Shown in pieces: positions 1 through 11,994 of a stretch of DNA of 32,500 nt (the first letter of the stretch is position 1; each line of letters opens with the position of its first letter). The notes below the pieces were generated by a model that was given only the letters and a program-made list of their open reading frames with translations, made no database searches and was not told where the DNA came from. The DNA comes from Chrysomallon squamiferum (Eukaryota > Mollusca > Gastropoda > Neomphalida > Peltospiridae): NCBI GenBank assembly GCA_012295275.1, contig CM022669.1, positions 1,453,073 through 1,485,572 on the forward strand. The letters are read 5' to 3'. A program made the position numbers and the translations under genes.

Positions 1-733
1 ATCTGGAAATTCGAACAGCCTGGTGTTCATTTGAAAAGATATATTAAACCTTGCTTTCATTATTTTGTGGAAATTTGAATACTACATCTTTCTGTAAGAA
101 TGCTGGGATAAAGATGATAACACTCAAAAATGTATCTCGAATTTCAAAAATAATTAATGAGAATTCATAAATAAACTTCAAAATAAAACTTGGGGTTTTT
201 TTTATGTGCAGTTTAATCATCCTTTTATTTAATCATTAGCATCATCATTGCTGTTAATTTAACGTGGTTATGAAACATTTCCAAATAATTATGTTAGTTC
301 ATCTGCTGTACTTTGAAACAACACAGAGTTTACTCCTCACGCAAACACACATACACCCACACGCAAACCCACAGAGGCTGTTGTTGTTGTAGTTTTTGTG
401 TTATTATTTGTACAAAATAAAGGTTAAACATAAATAACAAAATACTACAATATGAAGAATTTGAAGAGTTCAGAAATTTATCGACTGGTTTGGTATAAAC
501 GTGGTCAAAAACTCCTTGCTCTGTTTTACTAATTCTTTCCACATAACCCTCAGTCCACTTACTCTGTAATTCAGTCCTAACGTGTTTATGTGCAGACATA
601 ATAAAGAACAGATCATAAAAATAAGATAAAGGTGAAAAAACAAATGACTGCTATTACCACTATTACAACTACTACTACTTCTTCTGTTACTACTACTACT
701 ATTATTACTACTACTACTAAATCATATGCTGGT
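1..733. other. AT-rich sequence without a recognised gene
   Basis: Unique AT-rich sequence. A short ACT/ATT trinucleotide run at about 650-720 leads into the first GT-rich tract. The open frame on the minus strand at 330-599 has no family similarity that I can see. Confidence 0.6.
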
Positions 734-1225
734 ATCTGTGTGAGTGTATATGTGTGTCTGTGCATGTGTGTTCATGTGCGTCTGTGTGTGTGTGCCTGTG
801 TGTCTGTGCATATGTGTGTTTGTCTGTGCATGTGTTTGTGTGTGTATATCTGTGCATGTGTGTTTGTGTGTGTATGTGTGTCTGTGCATGTGTGTCTGTG
901 CATGTGTGCATGTGTGTTTGTGTGTATGTGTGTGTTCATGTGTGTTTATGTCTGTGTGTGTGCATGTGTGTCTGTACATATGTGTGTCTGCCTGTGTGTG
1001 TGCCTGTACATGTGTTTTTGTGTGTGTGTCTGTGCATATGTGTGTTTGTGTGTGTCTGTGTGTGTGTCTGTGCATGTGTGTTTGTGTGTATGTGTGTGTG
1101 CATGTGTATTTATGTCTGTCTGTGTGTGTGCATGTGTGTCTGTGCAAACGTGTATCTGTACCTGTGTGTGTCTGTATATGTGTGTTTGTGTGTGTCTGTC
1201 TGTGCGTGTGTGTGTGTCTGTGCAT
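734..1225 (+). repeat. Compound GT-rich simple repeat (tract 1)
   Basis: About 490 bases of TGTGTG broken by CTGTGCATG and TATG at irregular intervals. The + strand is nearly free of cytosine-adenine alternation, so all the purine/pyrimidine polarity is on one strand. The array is open in several frames on both strands (Cys/Val and His/Thr strings), which is an artefact of the repeat. Confidence 0.95.
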
Positions 1226-1649
1226 GTGATTTTAGTTATTCCGGATCGGCGTAACACAGAACAGGTGTTATTTGTTGTTGTTGTATTTTTGTTTTGTTTT
1301 TATTTTATTTTTTCAAGGGAGGGGAGTTCTTCATTGATATATGTGATATTTTAAAAAAAAAACATATAAAATAAATCTTGAATCTAAATTACACATCTTA
1401 CATGTCTTCATTATACACATGTCATCTTTTTGTACATGTCCTGTATCTTCGATTCACATATCTGATATCTTGGTTACAGATATCTGAAAGCTTTTACACA
1501 TATCTGATTTCTGATAGTTTCAGTACTAATATCGTTTTACACACAACTAATACATTAATTTTACGTATCTAGAAGCTGTTTATGGATATCTTCTTTACAG
1601 ATATCTGAAAACTTCAGATCTATGTCTGCGCATATATGTCTACTGTCTA

Positions 1650-1840
1650 ACTTTGTATGTACGTTTATGTGCGTTATCTAGACCTGTACGTACATTTATG
1701 TGCGTTATCTAGACCTGTGCTTACATTTCTGTGCGTTATCTAGACCTGTGCGTACATTTCTGTGCGTTATCTAGACCTGTACGTACATTACTGTGCGTTA
1801 TCTAGACTTGTATGTACATTTCTGTGCATTATCTAGGCGG
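1650..1840 (+). repeat. 31-bp minisatellite
   Basis: The unit contains GTGCGTTATCTAGACCTGT followed by a CGTACATTT-like stretch. GCGTTA recurs at 1671, 1702, 1733, 1764, 1795 and (as GCATTA) 1826, an exact 31-base period with point changes between copies. Confidence 0.92.
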
Positions 1841-2446
1841 TAAGTTCCCAAAACTGGCAGCCTCCAGATTAGGTAAGCGGTGAGGTGTTGTAATCCGCTT
1901 CCAGAAATGGGAAAACTGGCGTGAGCAATTAAGGCCAATTTAGACACATGGGGATAACGAGATGTGTGAAGAACAGAGGGAGCGATTAACAATATTAACC
2001 GTAATGAGCAGTGAAGATCAGAGGTGAGCCGGAATAGAGATTGCAAGAAAAATTAATGTTTGGAGACATGAAATTAATGTTATATCTCATTAAGATGTGG
2101 AGACAGGAAATACTAACATAAGAGAAGCACAAGGTCTTCCAGCTGGGATTGGAGTACGTCACGTGTACCCGGGACACGGCTTCCTACTTGTCAGCTTGCG
2201 GTGGAGTCCTTCCTGGGACATTTCGTGTGTAAAGTGTGACTGAATGTGCTTTCAAATTGTGGTCAAAATACTGTTTAACAAAAGTACATCGATTAAGGTG
2301 ACGGAACACCAATTAGTAAGGGTGAGCAATAAACTGCCAGAAATGGAACAACTGGCGTGTCCAATTAAGATGTGTTATATCTCGGGAATAAACCATCTAG
2401 ACATGTATGTAGATTTCTGTGTACTTTATCTTTCTTCTTCTCTTTA
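1841..2446. other. Unique stretch with a diverged dispersed duplication
   Basis: The 33 bases at 1901-1933 recur at 2337-2369 with four mismatches (shared CCAGAAATGG and ACTGGCGTG). The text after the second copy (2397-2433, CTAGACATGTATGTAGATTT) resembles the 31-bp minisatellite unit. No protein-coding gene is recognised. Confidence 0.65.
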
Positions 2447-2468
2447 TATCTATCTATCTATCTATCTA

Positions 2469-2527
<59 letters not shown>

Positions 2528-2546
2528 ATATATATATATATATATA
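2447..2546 (+). repeat. TATC tetranucleotide run passing into TA run
   Basis: TATC units from 2447 to about 2526 with one interruption, then TA units to 2546, then a poly-A stretch of about 14 bases. Confidence 0.97.
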
Positions 2547-2579
2547 AAAAAAAAAAAAAATCAGAAAAAAAACAAGAAG

Positions 2580-3394
<815 letters not shown>

Positions 3395-4128
3395 GTGTTT
3401 GTTTGAGTGTGTATGTGTTTGTGTGTCGGTGTGTGTTTGTGTGTGTGCATGTGTGTTTGTATATAATGCGTGCGTGTTTGTGTTTGTGCATATGTGTTTG
3501 TATATATGTGTGTGTGTGTGTGTTTGTGTGTGTATGTGTGTGTTTGTACATATGTGTATGTATGTCTTTGTGTCTATTGTGTGCCTGTGTGTGCATGTGT
3601 CTGTTAGAGTGTATGTGTGTATGTGTAAGTGTGTGTGTTTGTGTGTATGTGTGTGTGAGTGTGTGTGTTTGTGGATGTATGTATATGTAAGTGTGTAAGT
3701 TTGTGGGTGTATGTATGTGTAAGTGTGCGTGTTTGTGTGTGGATGTATGTGTAAGTGTGTGTGTTTGTGGGTGTATGTATGTGTAAGTGTGTGTGTTTGT
3801 GTATGTATGTATGTGTAAGTGTGTGTGTTTGTGGGTGTATGTATGTGTAAGTGTGTGTGTTTGTGGGTGTATGTATGTGTATGTGTGTGTGTTTGTGGGT
3901 GTATGTATGTGTAAGTGTGTAAGTTTGTGGGTGTATGTATGTGTAAGTGTGTAAGTTTGTGGGTGTATGTGTGTTTTTGTGTCTCTGTGTGTGCATGTGT
4001 GTTTGTTTGTATGTGTTTGTGTGTCTTTGTGTCTGTATGTATGTATGTGTTTGTGGTATGTGTGTGAGTGTTTGTGTGCGTGTGTGTGTGTGCGCGCGCG
4101 CGTGTTTGTGCGTGTGTGTGGCCGCACC
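3395..4128 (+). repeat. Compound GT-rich repeat (tract 2) with 32-bp higher-order unit
   Basis: GT-rich throughout. Between about 3626 and 3970 a unit of about 32 bases (AAGTGTGTGTGTTTGTGGG then TGTATGTATGTGT) repeats, for example with AAGT starts at 3689, 3721, 3753 and 3785. A CGCGCGCG run at about 4091-4101 lies at its end. Confidence 0.93.
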
Positions 4129-4252
4129 AATCTGCAAGGAGTTCTAGTTTTATCGTTCACCATCGTCGTACATGACGAAGGATCAAGTGAACAATGAATC
4201 GAAGGAGAAATATTCTCTTACTGGTGAATCGCTGTTCAGCTTGAGAGTTGGG

Positions 4253-4464
4253 AGTGTCAGAGTGTCAGAGTGTCAGAGTATCAGAGTGTCAGAGTGTCAG
4301 AGTGTCAGAGTATCAGAGTATCAGAGTATCAGATCGTCAGAGCGTCAGAGTATCAGAGCGTCAGAGTGTCAGAGTATCAGAGTGTCAGAGTGTCAGAGTG
4401 TCAGAGTGTCAGAGTATCAGAGTGTCAGAGTATCAGAGTGTCAGAGTGTCAGAGTGTCAGAGTG
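4253..4464 (+). repeat. Octamer array, 26 units of AGTGTCAG
   Basis: Exact 8-base period from 4253 to 4460. Units are AGTGTCAG, AGTATCAG, AGCGTCAG and ATCGTCAG. Variants change mainly the fourth base. All three + frames stay open across it (VRVSECQS strings) only because the unit lacks stops. Confidence 0.96.
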
Positions 4465-5670
4465 TACGGCAGACGAAAGGAGAAACATCGAGACTATTGC
4501 ATGACGGATACTGACAGATACGAGGGAGGAAGAATCATCCCTGACACAGCAACCACACATGACGTTCCAACAAGGCCACGCTCGAAACTTTTACCAAAAA
4601 AAAGTTCTGCATTTCGGACCGTGTACCACGAGGACGTGTTGCCCTGGCCAGCAGTGACGACAGCCTCAGTTCAGTAGAGCACGTGTGCTTTGGTTTTCAT
4701 CGACGCAGAGAGTCTCAACGCCATTGAAACGTCAACAGCTGCAGAGAACCAAACCCGCAGAGTTTACAGTCCACACCACGACTGGAGACGTCTGCATCAG
4801 TGACACGTTCTACTGAGCTACAGGAGCAGTCATAACGTTGGACACTTTTATTCTGTGCATTCTTTAACTGTTTTACTTTTTTGACTCGAGAGGTGTTCAC
4901 AGAAATAGTCCACTGGCAGCAAACAGTTGAATAATACGTTATTTACCTTTCCTTCTTAATGATGTGATATGTAATTTTATAATTTCTGCCATTAATGTCT
5001 ACTGAAATAAATGACTATTGATTATATACATAATTTCTTTTCTTTTCTTTCTTTTCGGCTGAATATATAAACGTATGTGTTTGAATTATAATTTTGTTTT
5101 TAAAATTTTCAACATTCTCCTCACAATTATCAAAATAGCAGCAAAAATATCAATAAATAAATAAATAAAAGATAACATTTTTTTTAAAAATCAATAAATA
5201 AAATAATAAAACTAATTAACTAACTAACTAACTAACTAAATAATAATAATAATAATAAGAAGAAGAAGAAGAAGAAGAAAATGGAACAACAAAACAACAA
5301 AACAAAAAAAAAACTTCAGAAAATAAAAACAAAAGGATGAAAAACAAAATTATATTTTGTCTGTACACAATAAGGTTAAAGTTTTAAAATATCTAGTAAA
5401 CAGCACTTAACACGACTTTTTTGAAATCACGGATAATAGTGTTGTACGTTGAGGTTTTGTAGAAACTTATCTTCCTATCTTTAATAAAACGAATTTTACA
5501 TTTCTGTAAAAGCAGCACAGGGCTAGAATACGTCTGGGTGTCAAACTGTGATGTACGATAATGTGAAAAATAACTTCTTTATTGCCGTGGAGCGGATAAA
5601 ACTCGCGTGAGTGCTCGTGACGTCACGCGGAGAGTATTTCGTGGCGCGATATCCTAATCATCGGAGCGTA
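4465..5670. other. Non-genic stretch with two GC-richer islets
   Basis: 4480-4920 is GC-richer unique sequence with a frame open to 4677 but no family match. 5140-5290 is A-rich with AACT, AAT and AAG runs. 5585-5670 is a small CpG-rich islet. No gene is called. Confidence 0.55.
5618..5625. promoter_or_regulatory. Palindromic CRE-type motif TGACGTCA
   Basis: A full consensus CREB/ATF binding palindrome inside a small CpG-rich patch (5585-5670, also containing CGTGGCGCG). No start of a gene was identified beside it, so function is uncertain. Confidence 0.35.
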
Positions 5671-6145
5671 TCACCGTTTAATTATCTCCAGCATATTAAT
5701 ATTTATTAGTTGTCATACTAAACCATTTAATTATCATCTCCAGCATATTAATATTTATTAGTTGTCATACTAAACCGTTTAATTATCTCCAGCATATTAA
5801 TATTTATTAGTTGTCATACTAAACCATTTAATTATCATCTCCAGCATATTAATATTTATTAGTTGTCATACTAAACCATTTAATTATCATCTCCAGCATA
5901 TTAATATTTTCAAACGTGTCCATGTCATACGAAACCATTTAATTATCATCTCCAGCATATTAATATTTATTAGTTGTCATACTAAACCATTTAATTATCA
6001 TCTCCAGCATATTAATATTTATTAGTTGTCATACTAAACCATTTAATTATCATCTCCAGCATATTAATATTTATTAGTTGTCATACTAAACCATTTAATT
6101 ATCATCTCCAGCATATTAATATTTTTTAGTTGTCATACTAAACCC
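5671..6145 (+). repeat. 52-bp minisatellite (49-bp variant), about 9 copies
   Basis: The unit contains CATCTCCAGCATATTAATAT and ends GTTGTCATACTAAACC. Some copies lack ATC. One copy at about 5905-5930 has its TATTAGTTG segment replaced by an 18-base block that recurs at 6265-6282. Confidence 0.93.
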
Positions 6146-6311
6146 ATTTAAATAATTCGTTACATTTACTTCACAAGAGTCGCAGTAACATCGCACTTAT
6201 TTCAGTATCTGTCAATGAACGTTTCACTGAATACTTTCATCAATGTTGTGAGTTTTGTGCCAAATTTCAAACGTGTCCATGTAGTGACGACACCATAGTA
6301 ACATAGATACG

Positions 6312-6612
6312 AATGTGTGGTGATGATACACACAGGTACTAATGTGTGGTGATGATACACACATGTACTAATGTGTGGTGATGATACACACATGTACTAA
6401 TGTGTGGTGATGATACACACATGTACTAATGTGTGGTGATGATACACACATGTACTAATGTGTGGTGATGACACACACATGTACTAATGTGTGGTGATGA
6501 TACACACATGTACTAATGTGTGGTGATGACACACACAGGTACTAATGTGTGGTGATGATACACACATGTACTAATGTGTGGTGATGATACACACAGGTAC
6601 TAATGTGTTGTG
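6312..6612 (+). repeat. 29-bp minisatellite, 10 copies plus a partial
   Basis: The unit begins AATGTGTGGTGATGATACAC. Starts fall at 6312, 6341, 6370, 6399, 6428, 6457, 6486, 6515, 6544 and 6573, with a partial at 6602. Variants are GATGAC for GATGAT and CAGG for CATG. Confidence 0.95.
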
Positions 6613-6867
6613 ATGTTAAAGATGTACTGTAGCATCTAGCGTGTAATAATAATAATAATATATACATTTCTATTAGTGTTTTCTCGTTGTGTTTGGATAA
6701 TTTGATGATGGTTTGCCCTCAAGCTATATTGCATCCGTTTACTTCTGTCTAATGCTGTAGTATCACGTTACTAATACAACAACCATCCGCCGACATGCGA
6801 CCTCATTCACTAGAAATTGTGTTAAAAGATTCGCTTTCTTGTATTTTTATTACTTTTATCTTTTATC

Positions 6868-6919
<52 letters not shown>

Positions 6920-7030
6920 TTAGATTTTTTATATATATACTTTTTTCTTATTACTGCTCCTCTTGCTTTGATGTCGTTTATGTCAGGATACTTTGTTTTC
7001 TTTAATAATAATAATAATAATAAGAAGAAG

Positions 7031-7065
<35 letters not shown>

Positions 7066-7097
7066 CGAGAAGAACAAGAAGAAGAAGAAGAAGAAGC
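6868..7097 (+). repeat. Trinucleotide runs: TTA, AAT, AAC, AAG
   Basis: TTA units at 6868-6917, then after unique sequence AAT (7003-7022), AAC (about 7030-7066) and AAG (7067-7097). Frames across them are repeat artefacts. Confidence 0.93.
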
Positions 7098-8559
7098 GAA
7101 ACAGTAACAGTAACAGCAATTACAAAAATAACAACAATAAAAAATAATAAAATAATAATGATGATTGTGACACATAGACAACTATACATTTTTATAAGAT
7201 TCGTACGACAAATAATAAATAAAATAAATAAATGAAAGGTGGGAAAAAAGGAGAAATGATAAAAAACAAGTAACACGAAAGTATTTAAGTGAACAAGAAA
7301 ACTAAATCTTCAAAGTTAATTAGCTGAGACGTTCCACTTAAGAGAAGAAGAAAGTAGACCTCGGCTGTACTTCCTTAACCCTTTTAACGTTAATGGCGTA
7401 CTTCTTATCGTGGCGCGGTTATGACGTGTCTAGATTGTTCGCGAGAAGCACGATTATATCTACACCTAGAACGCCGAATTGTGACTTTGTAAACAGAGTT
7501 CCTCTGTTATTATTTTATCAAATAAAAATATATATATAATCCCATTTACTGTTGTTGTTGTTATTATTATAACTATCTGTTTTTATTTTCTTCTGGTACA
7601 GTTTCCTTCTCTCTTTTTTAAATTACTATTAATATTTATTAATTTTATATATGTTTTATTTCTTCTTTTTTAATATCTTATTTCATTTCCTGTCAAGATT
7701 AATAATTTATATATTATTTATGATCTTTATTATTATTATCATTATTGTTGTTGTTGTTATCGATATTGTTGATGATATAATTATTATTATAACTCTACTG
7801 TTTTCTTACTCTAAATGTGTTTCTGTTGATGTTGTTGTTGTTTTTTTATTTATATTTATATATATATATTTTTTTTTTTTAATTTTAATAATGTATTATT
7901 CATCTCTGTCTCCTCTTTATCATTTCCTGAATTTGATTTATTATTGTTATAACACATGGACATATTGTATATTTTGTTACCGCAGAGAAATATAAACATT
8001 TTATACGTGTAATTATACTTATTATTTGTTATACATGGTGGAATTACTATTAAATCATTATATGTCGACAACATGGAAAAACATTTTAAGATAATAATAA
8101 TTATATCAGGTTTGATAAATCTAATCTTGGTGGAGTACAAACGTAATTAAGTAAGAATCTGGCGCTGTTGTTTTATATTACATTACGACAAAGGTGTTGT
8201 TGATAAATAAACGTTAAAAACAGTTTATAAATTAATAATATATATAATTACTAACCTTTTATCCCTGGTTCTATTGCCAAACAATGTTTCCTTGCTGAAA
8301 ATACTTCTGGAATGGCTTTCTAAATCTGCAGTTGACTCTCATTCATAAAATTTCTGTAAAACGATCGTGGTTTTGTGTTTCGTCTGCGAAGCGTGCGCTT
8401 ATTTCACCGGCCAAGTCGTGTTTGCGTAGTCGTGTATTTCCGTGCCATCTCGTTTGTCTGCTGCAGTGAACGAATAGTTAACTATACTGCCTGGTTTTCT
8501 CTTTTCATCTTTTCCCTACTTGCCTTCTGAATAACAGAACTTTTAAAATAAATTCTGTT
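7098..8559. other. AT-rich stretch without a recognised gene
   Basis: Mostly T/A-rich with short TTG and ATT runs at 7545-7570, 7725-7790 and 7860-7880. CpG-richer patches stand at 7385-7510 and 8360-8475. The open frames at 7651-7995 and 7856-8140 are AT-rich chance frames. Confidence 0.55.
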
Positions 8560-8579
8560 TTTAATTAATTAATTAATTA

Positions 8580-8630
<51 letters not shown>

Positions 8631-8804
8631 TTTATTTTATTTTTTTTTAATGCAGTTTTGATCTATTTACACTCATCCTGTTTTCTTCTTTTCTGTCTGA
8701 TCTTTTTTGTACAACCCAAATTGATTCTGTTGTTCTAATTGTTGCCAATATATATATATATTGTGTGTGTGATGGGGAGAAGGTGTTTGTATTTTTGTTG
8801 TGTA

Positions 8805-8843
<39 letters not shown>

Positions 8844-8949
8844 ATCAATCTTAGTATTTGAAGTCACGTTACTTGCAGCTTTAAAAAAAATTAGAAATAA
8901 AGAGAAGAAGGAAAATAAAAGCTGATCAGTGTAATTTAGTTTCCATTTA

Positions 8950-9026
<77 letters not shown>

Positions 9027-9108
9027 TACTATTATTATTACTATTACTATTACTATTACTATTACTATTATTATTATTACTATTATTATTATTATCATTA
9101 AAAGCTAA
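8560..9108 (+). repeat. TTAA, TTA and TTG microsatellite cluster
   Basis: TTAA units at about 8560-8581, TTA at 8580-8632, TTG at 8807-8843, and a long TTA array at 8949-9100 with regular C interruptions giving TAC units. Confidence 0.95.
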
Positions 9109-9731
9109 TAATCATTGCAAAATATAAGATAATGGTGATTTAAAAAATAAATGAAAGCATTAAAACTACTCTCACAAATGACTGTATTTCTCAGGTTTCA
9201 GCAGTAATCAAACATACTCACAGATACAGACTGACACGGTGTCGGCTGTGTATTAGGAAGGAGTTAAAAATTAGAAATCTTTTCTCGATGACTGGTGTGA
9301 TTACACGTGTAACCCTTTCAGTTGATTCTTCTCTGTACCACACTCTTTCCTCTGTAAAAGAGAATTTTTAATTTTTTTAAATATCAGAATAATTTATCTT
9401 ATGAATATACAAGTGCTTTTATTTTATTTTTTTTATAAATGCATATCCGTTATTTTGATTGTGCATAAATATTGCTTCTTTTTTCTTTTTTTTTTTCTGT
9501 TTTTTAAAATAACTATTTATAACTGTTCTTATTAATTTTATAATTTTATAAATGTACAATACTTTTTTTTCTAAAAATGTAAATGTATTTATATTTGTAT
9601 TTTATTCTCATAATTACATTTATATCTGTTTTGTGGTGCGTCATTTTAGAGCATGCATCGATTTTAAACAATTTACCCATTGTTATTATTATTGTTATTG
9701 TTGTTATTATTATTATTATTTAAATGAATAA

Positions 9732-9778
<47 letters not shown>

Positions 9779-11079
9779 TAATAATAATAATATTGATGAA
9801 AACGATAACCACTTCGCAGGTGCCTCGTTTGACATTTTTTAAAATTATTATTATTATTATTTTTTTTTTTTATTGAAAAAAAATATATATCACTTTAAAT
9901 AATAAGTATTCTAGAATAAGAATTATTCAATATATTTTTTCAATGGTTTAAAAATATCATTTGCCATTAAAATTAATTTTTACTGTAATCGATTTATGCA
10001 CCATGTTTATCAAGTAATAATTTTATTAGGTTAGCCAAACGATGACATTCGCGAATTCTGACAATATCCCTTGTCTCGCTCTTCACAAATAAGGCTAAAA
10101 AAGTTTAAATCGTATTTCTGTCGTGGGTGCTTAACACGGGGATCAAATAGAACATTTATTTGAAATAGTTATCGGTTGGTTAACGAAGCCTAACGGGAGA
10201 TAACTCTAATATAACGTGGTTTTCCTTTTCTGTTAGAACATGATCAACATCAATCTTTAATAAACAGTAATCGAAAGGAACCTATAATCTAGGAAATTTC
10301 GATATATATATATGTATGTATGTATGTGTGTGTGTATGTATGTATGTATGTATGTATGTATGTATGTATGTATGTATGTATGTATGTATCAATCTAAAGC
10401 AGAGGTCAGTGTTACCGATTGAAGACATCATATATCTAATGTACAGTGAACTTTTCTTACAACTATATGAACAAATAATCTGTTTCATAATGATTTCGAC
10501 AGTGCTCTATTCTCTTATCACATATGTTTAAATTGTCATCACTATTTGATGCTTATTTATATACCGAAAGGTCTTAAAATTTCACAGTCTGCGGGTTTCG
10601 GCAACTGACCCAGTATTGACTTGGCTTTTAATTAAATATATAACAGAGGCAGACGCTGTGAAACTGAAAGGCTGCAGCTGTTGTCTTTGTTTTTATTTAT
10701 TCTGTTTATCTTCAGATTAAATATATGCTGTCCTGTGATTTAGTCAATAGGAGAGAAAAAAAAAAAGATTAATTAATTTTGTAATTGTGTGATTCAGTAC
10801 TCACAATAAATGAACAAAACTGATATTAATTAAAAAGATATAACTTGAATAGACGTCAGTCTACAGTTTAAGAAATAAACCTTGAAATACGTAGTTCTGA
10901 ATCGGTCAGTTTTGGTTGAGTCAGCAAACACACTTCCGATGTGTACTTATAAAGAAACAGAAAATCATATATATTTTTTAAATTTTGGTTAGTTTATATG
11001 TCTGGGATTATCTCTGTTTACAACAACGAACAAATAAAATTAGTATCCTAGAAGCTTAATCAATTAAATATAGGAATTA
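9109..11079. other. AT-rich upstream region of CACTIN
   Basis: Contains TTA/AAT runs at 9680-9795, a TA run to TATG tetranucleotide run at 10302-10390, and otherwise unique AT-rich sequence. I see no gene, RNA gene or element. Confidence 0.6.
10302..10390 (+). repeat. TATG tetranucleotide run
   Basis: TA units followed by about 18 TATG units with a short GTGTGTG interruption near 10326-10334. Confidence 0.95.
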
Positions 11080-11225
11080 GTTATGTGAAAGACGCGACGA
11101 ACGATAAATTATTCGCTAGAGTTACAGTTCTTTATTTTCACAGCGACAGCAAGTGTTCGCTAGCTTTATTTCAGTGTTCTAAATGAAAATTAAACCTTAA
11201 ACTTAAAGTGTGTGAAAATTGAAAT
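11080..11225 (+). promoter_or_regulatory. CACTIN 5' flank and probable 5' leader
   Basis: The sequence before the start codon is richer in CpG than its surroundings (CGCGACGAACG near 11093, TTCGCTAG at two places). No clear TATA box was found at a convincing distance, so the transcription start is unknown. An acceptor-like TTTATTTCAG lies at about 11166-11175, so a spliced leader or untranslated first exon is possible. Inference only. Confidence 0.35.
11183..11200 (+). promoter_or_regulatory. Short upstream ORF in CACTIN leader
   Basis: An ATG at 11183 opens a five-codon frame (MKIKP) closed by TAA at 11198-11200, 25 bases before the CACTIN start. If transcription begins upstream of 11183, this tiny frame would sit in the leader and could lower initiation at the main ATG. 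Whether it is in the transcript is not known. Confidence 0.3.
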
Positions 11226-11299
11226 ATGGGTAACAAAGAAAAGAAAAAACACCGATATAGATCGAAAGAACGAAAATCTAAAAGGTCAAAGAAAGAACG
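11226..11299 (+). CDS. CACTIN: CACTIN exon 1 (start codon)
   Basis: Encodes residues 1-24 and two bases of codon 25. It opens with MGNKEKKKHRYRSKERKSK, a highly basic Lys/Arg/Ser stretch that begins the RS-type N-terminus and probably serves nuclear import. The donor is CG|GTAATT at 11300. Phase 2 fits exon 2. Confidence 0.85.
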
Positions 11300-11958
11300 G
11301 TAATTTAATATTATCTTTTAATGTCTTCTCATTTTGATTATAGTTAGGGAAGACTCATTTTTACGAAGAGTTCGATCTTTTCCTCGTTAGCATCACGGTT
11401 ATGGTACCGTTCTAAAGATTATCAGAGGAATTTGTATTATTATTATTATTATTATTATTTTTTTTTTTTTTGGTTACATGGCAATATTATATTGGCCTTG
11501 ACTGTTGTAGGGGCAGTTTACGAAACCTTTTAAGCAGAATTTTATTTATTATTTTGAATTCTAGAAACTTTATAGCCAAGACAACTCAGTTTGAATTCGT
11601 ATCAAGTTGATTATAATTTATACAATATAATGACAATTATAATAATTATTATCTGCTCCATCAGATCATTGAAAATAAAATATATATCTGTATCATATGG
11701 TGCATGACAATTAAAAATTATGTACTGGGAGTTACAGTAACTGGTTGTCATAAGTCGTTTCTACATTGTGTGCACACATTACCACAACTGTAGTTAATCA
11801 CTAGTGGGATGAAATTGTGGTCAGTCTGAAAATATACAGAATACATGAAAGTGCAGATTTTGGTATGAACATATATTAAAATGTTAATTTTTTAAAGTGT
11901 TACATATCTATATATTTTCACTATGACTGTGAGTTTATCGAAACATGAACTGATGGGA

Positions 11959-11994
<36 letters not shown>

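Noticed and set aside
632-1354. Long open frames of Cys/Val or His/Thr strings on both strands across the GT-rich tract
   Set aside because: They are caused by a stop-free dinucleotide-type repeat, are open in several frames at once, and show no conserved domain.
6839-7276. Overlapping open frames with Ile, Asn, Thr or Leu runs
   Set aside because: Trinucleotide repeats AAT, AAC, AAG; open on both strands.
8673-9098. 141-codon minus-strand frame of Ile/Val/Asn runs
   Set aside because: Translation of TTA and TTG microsatellites.
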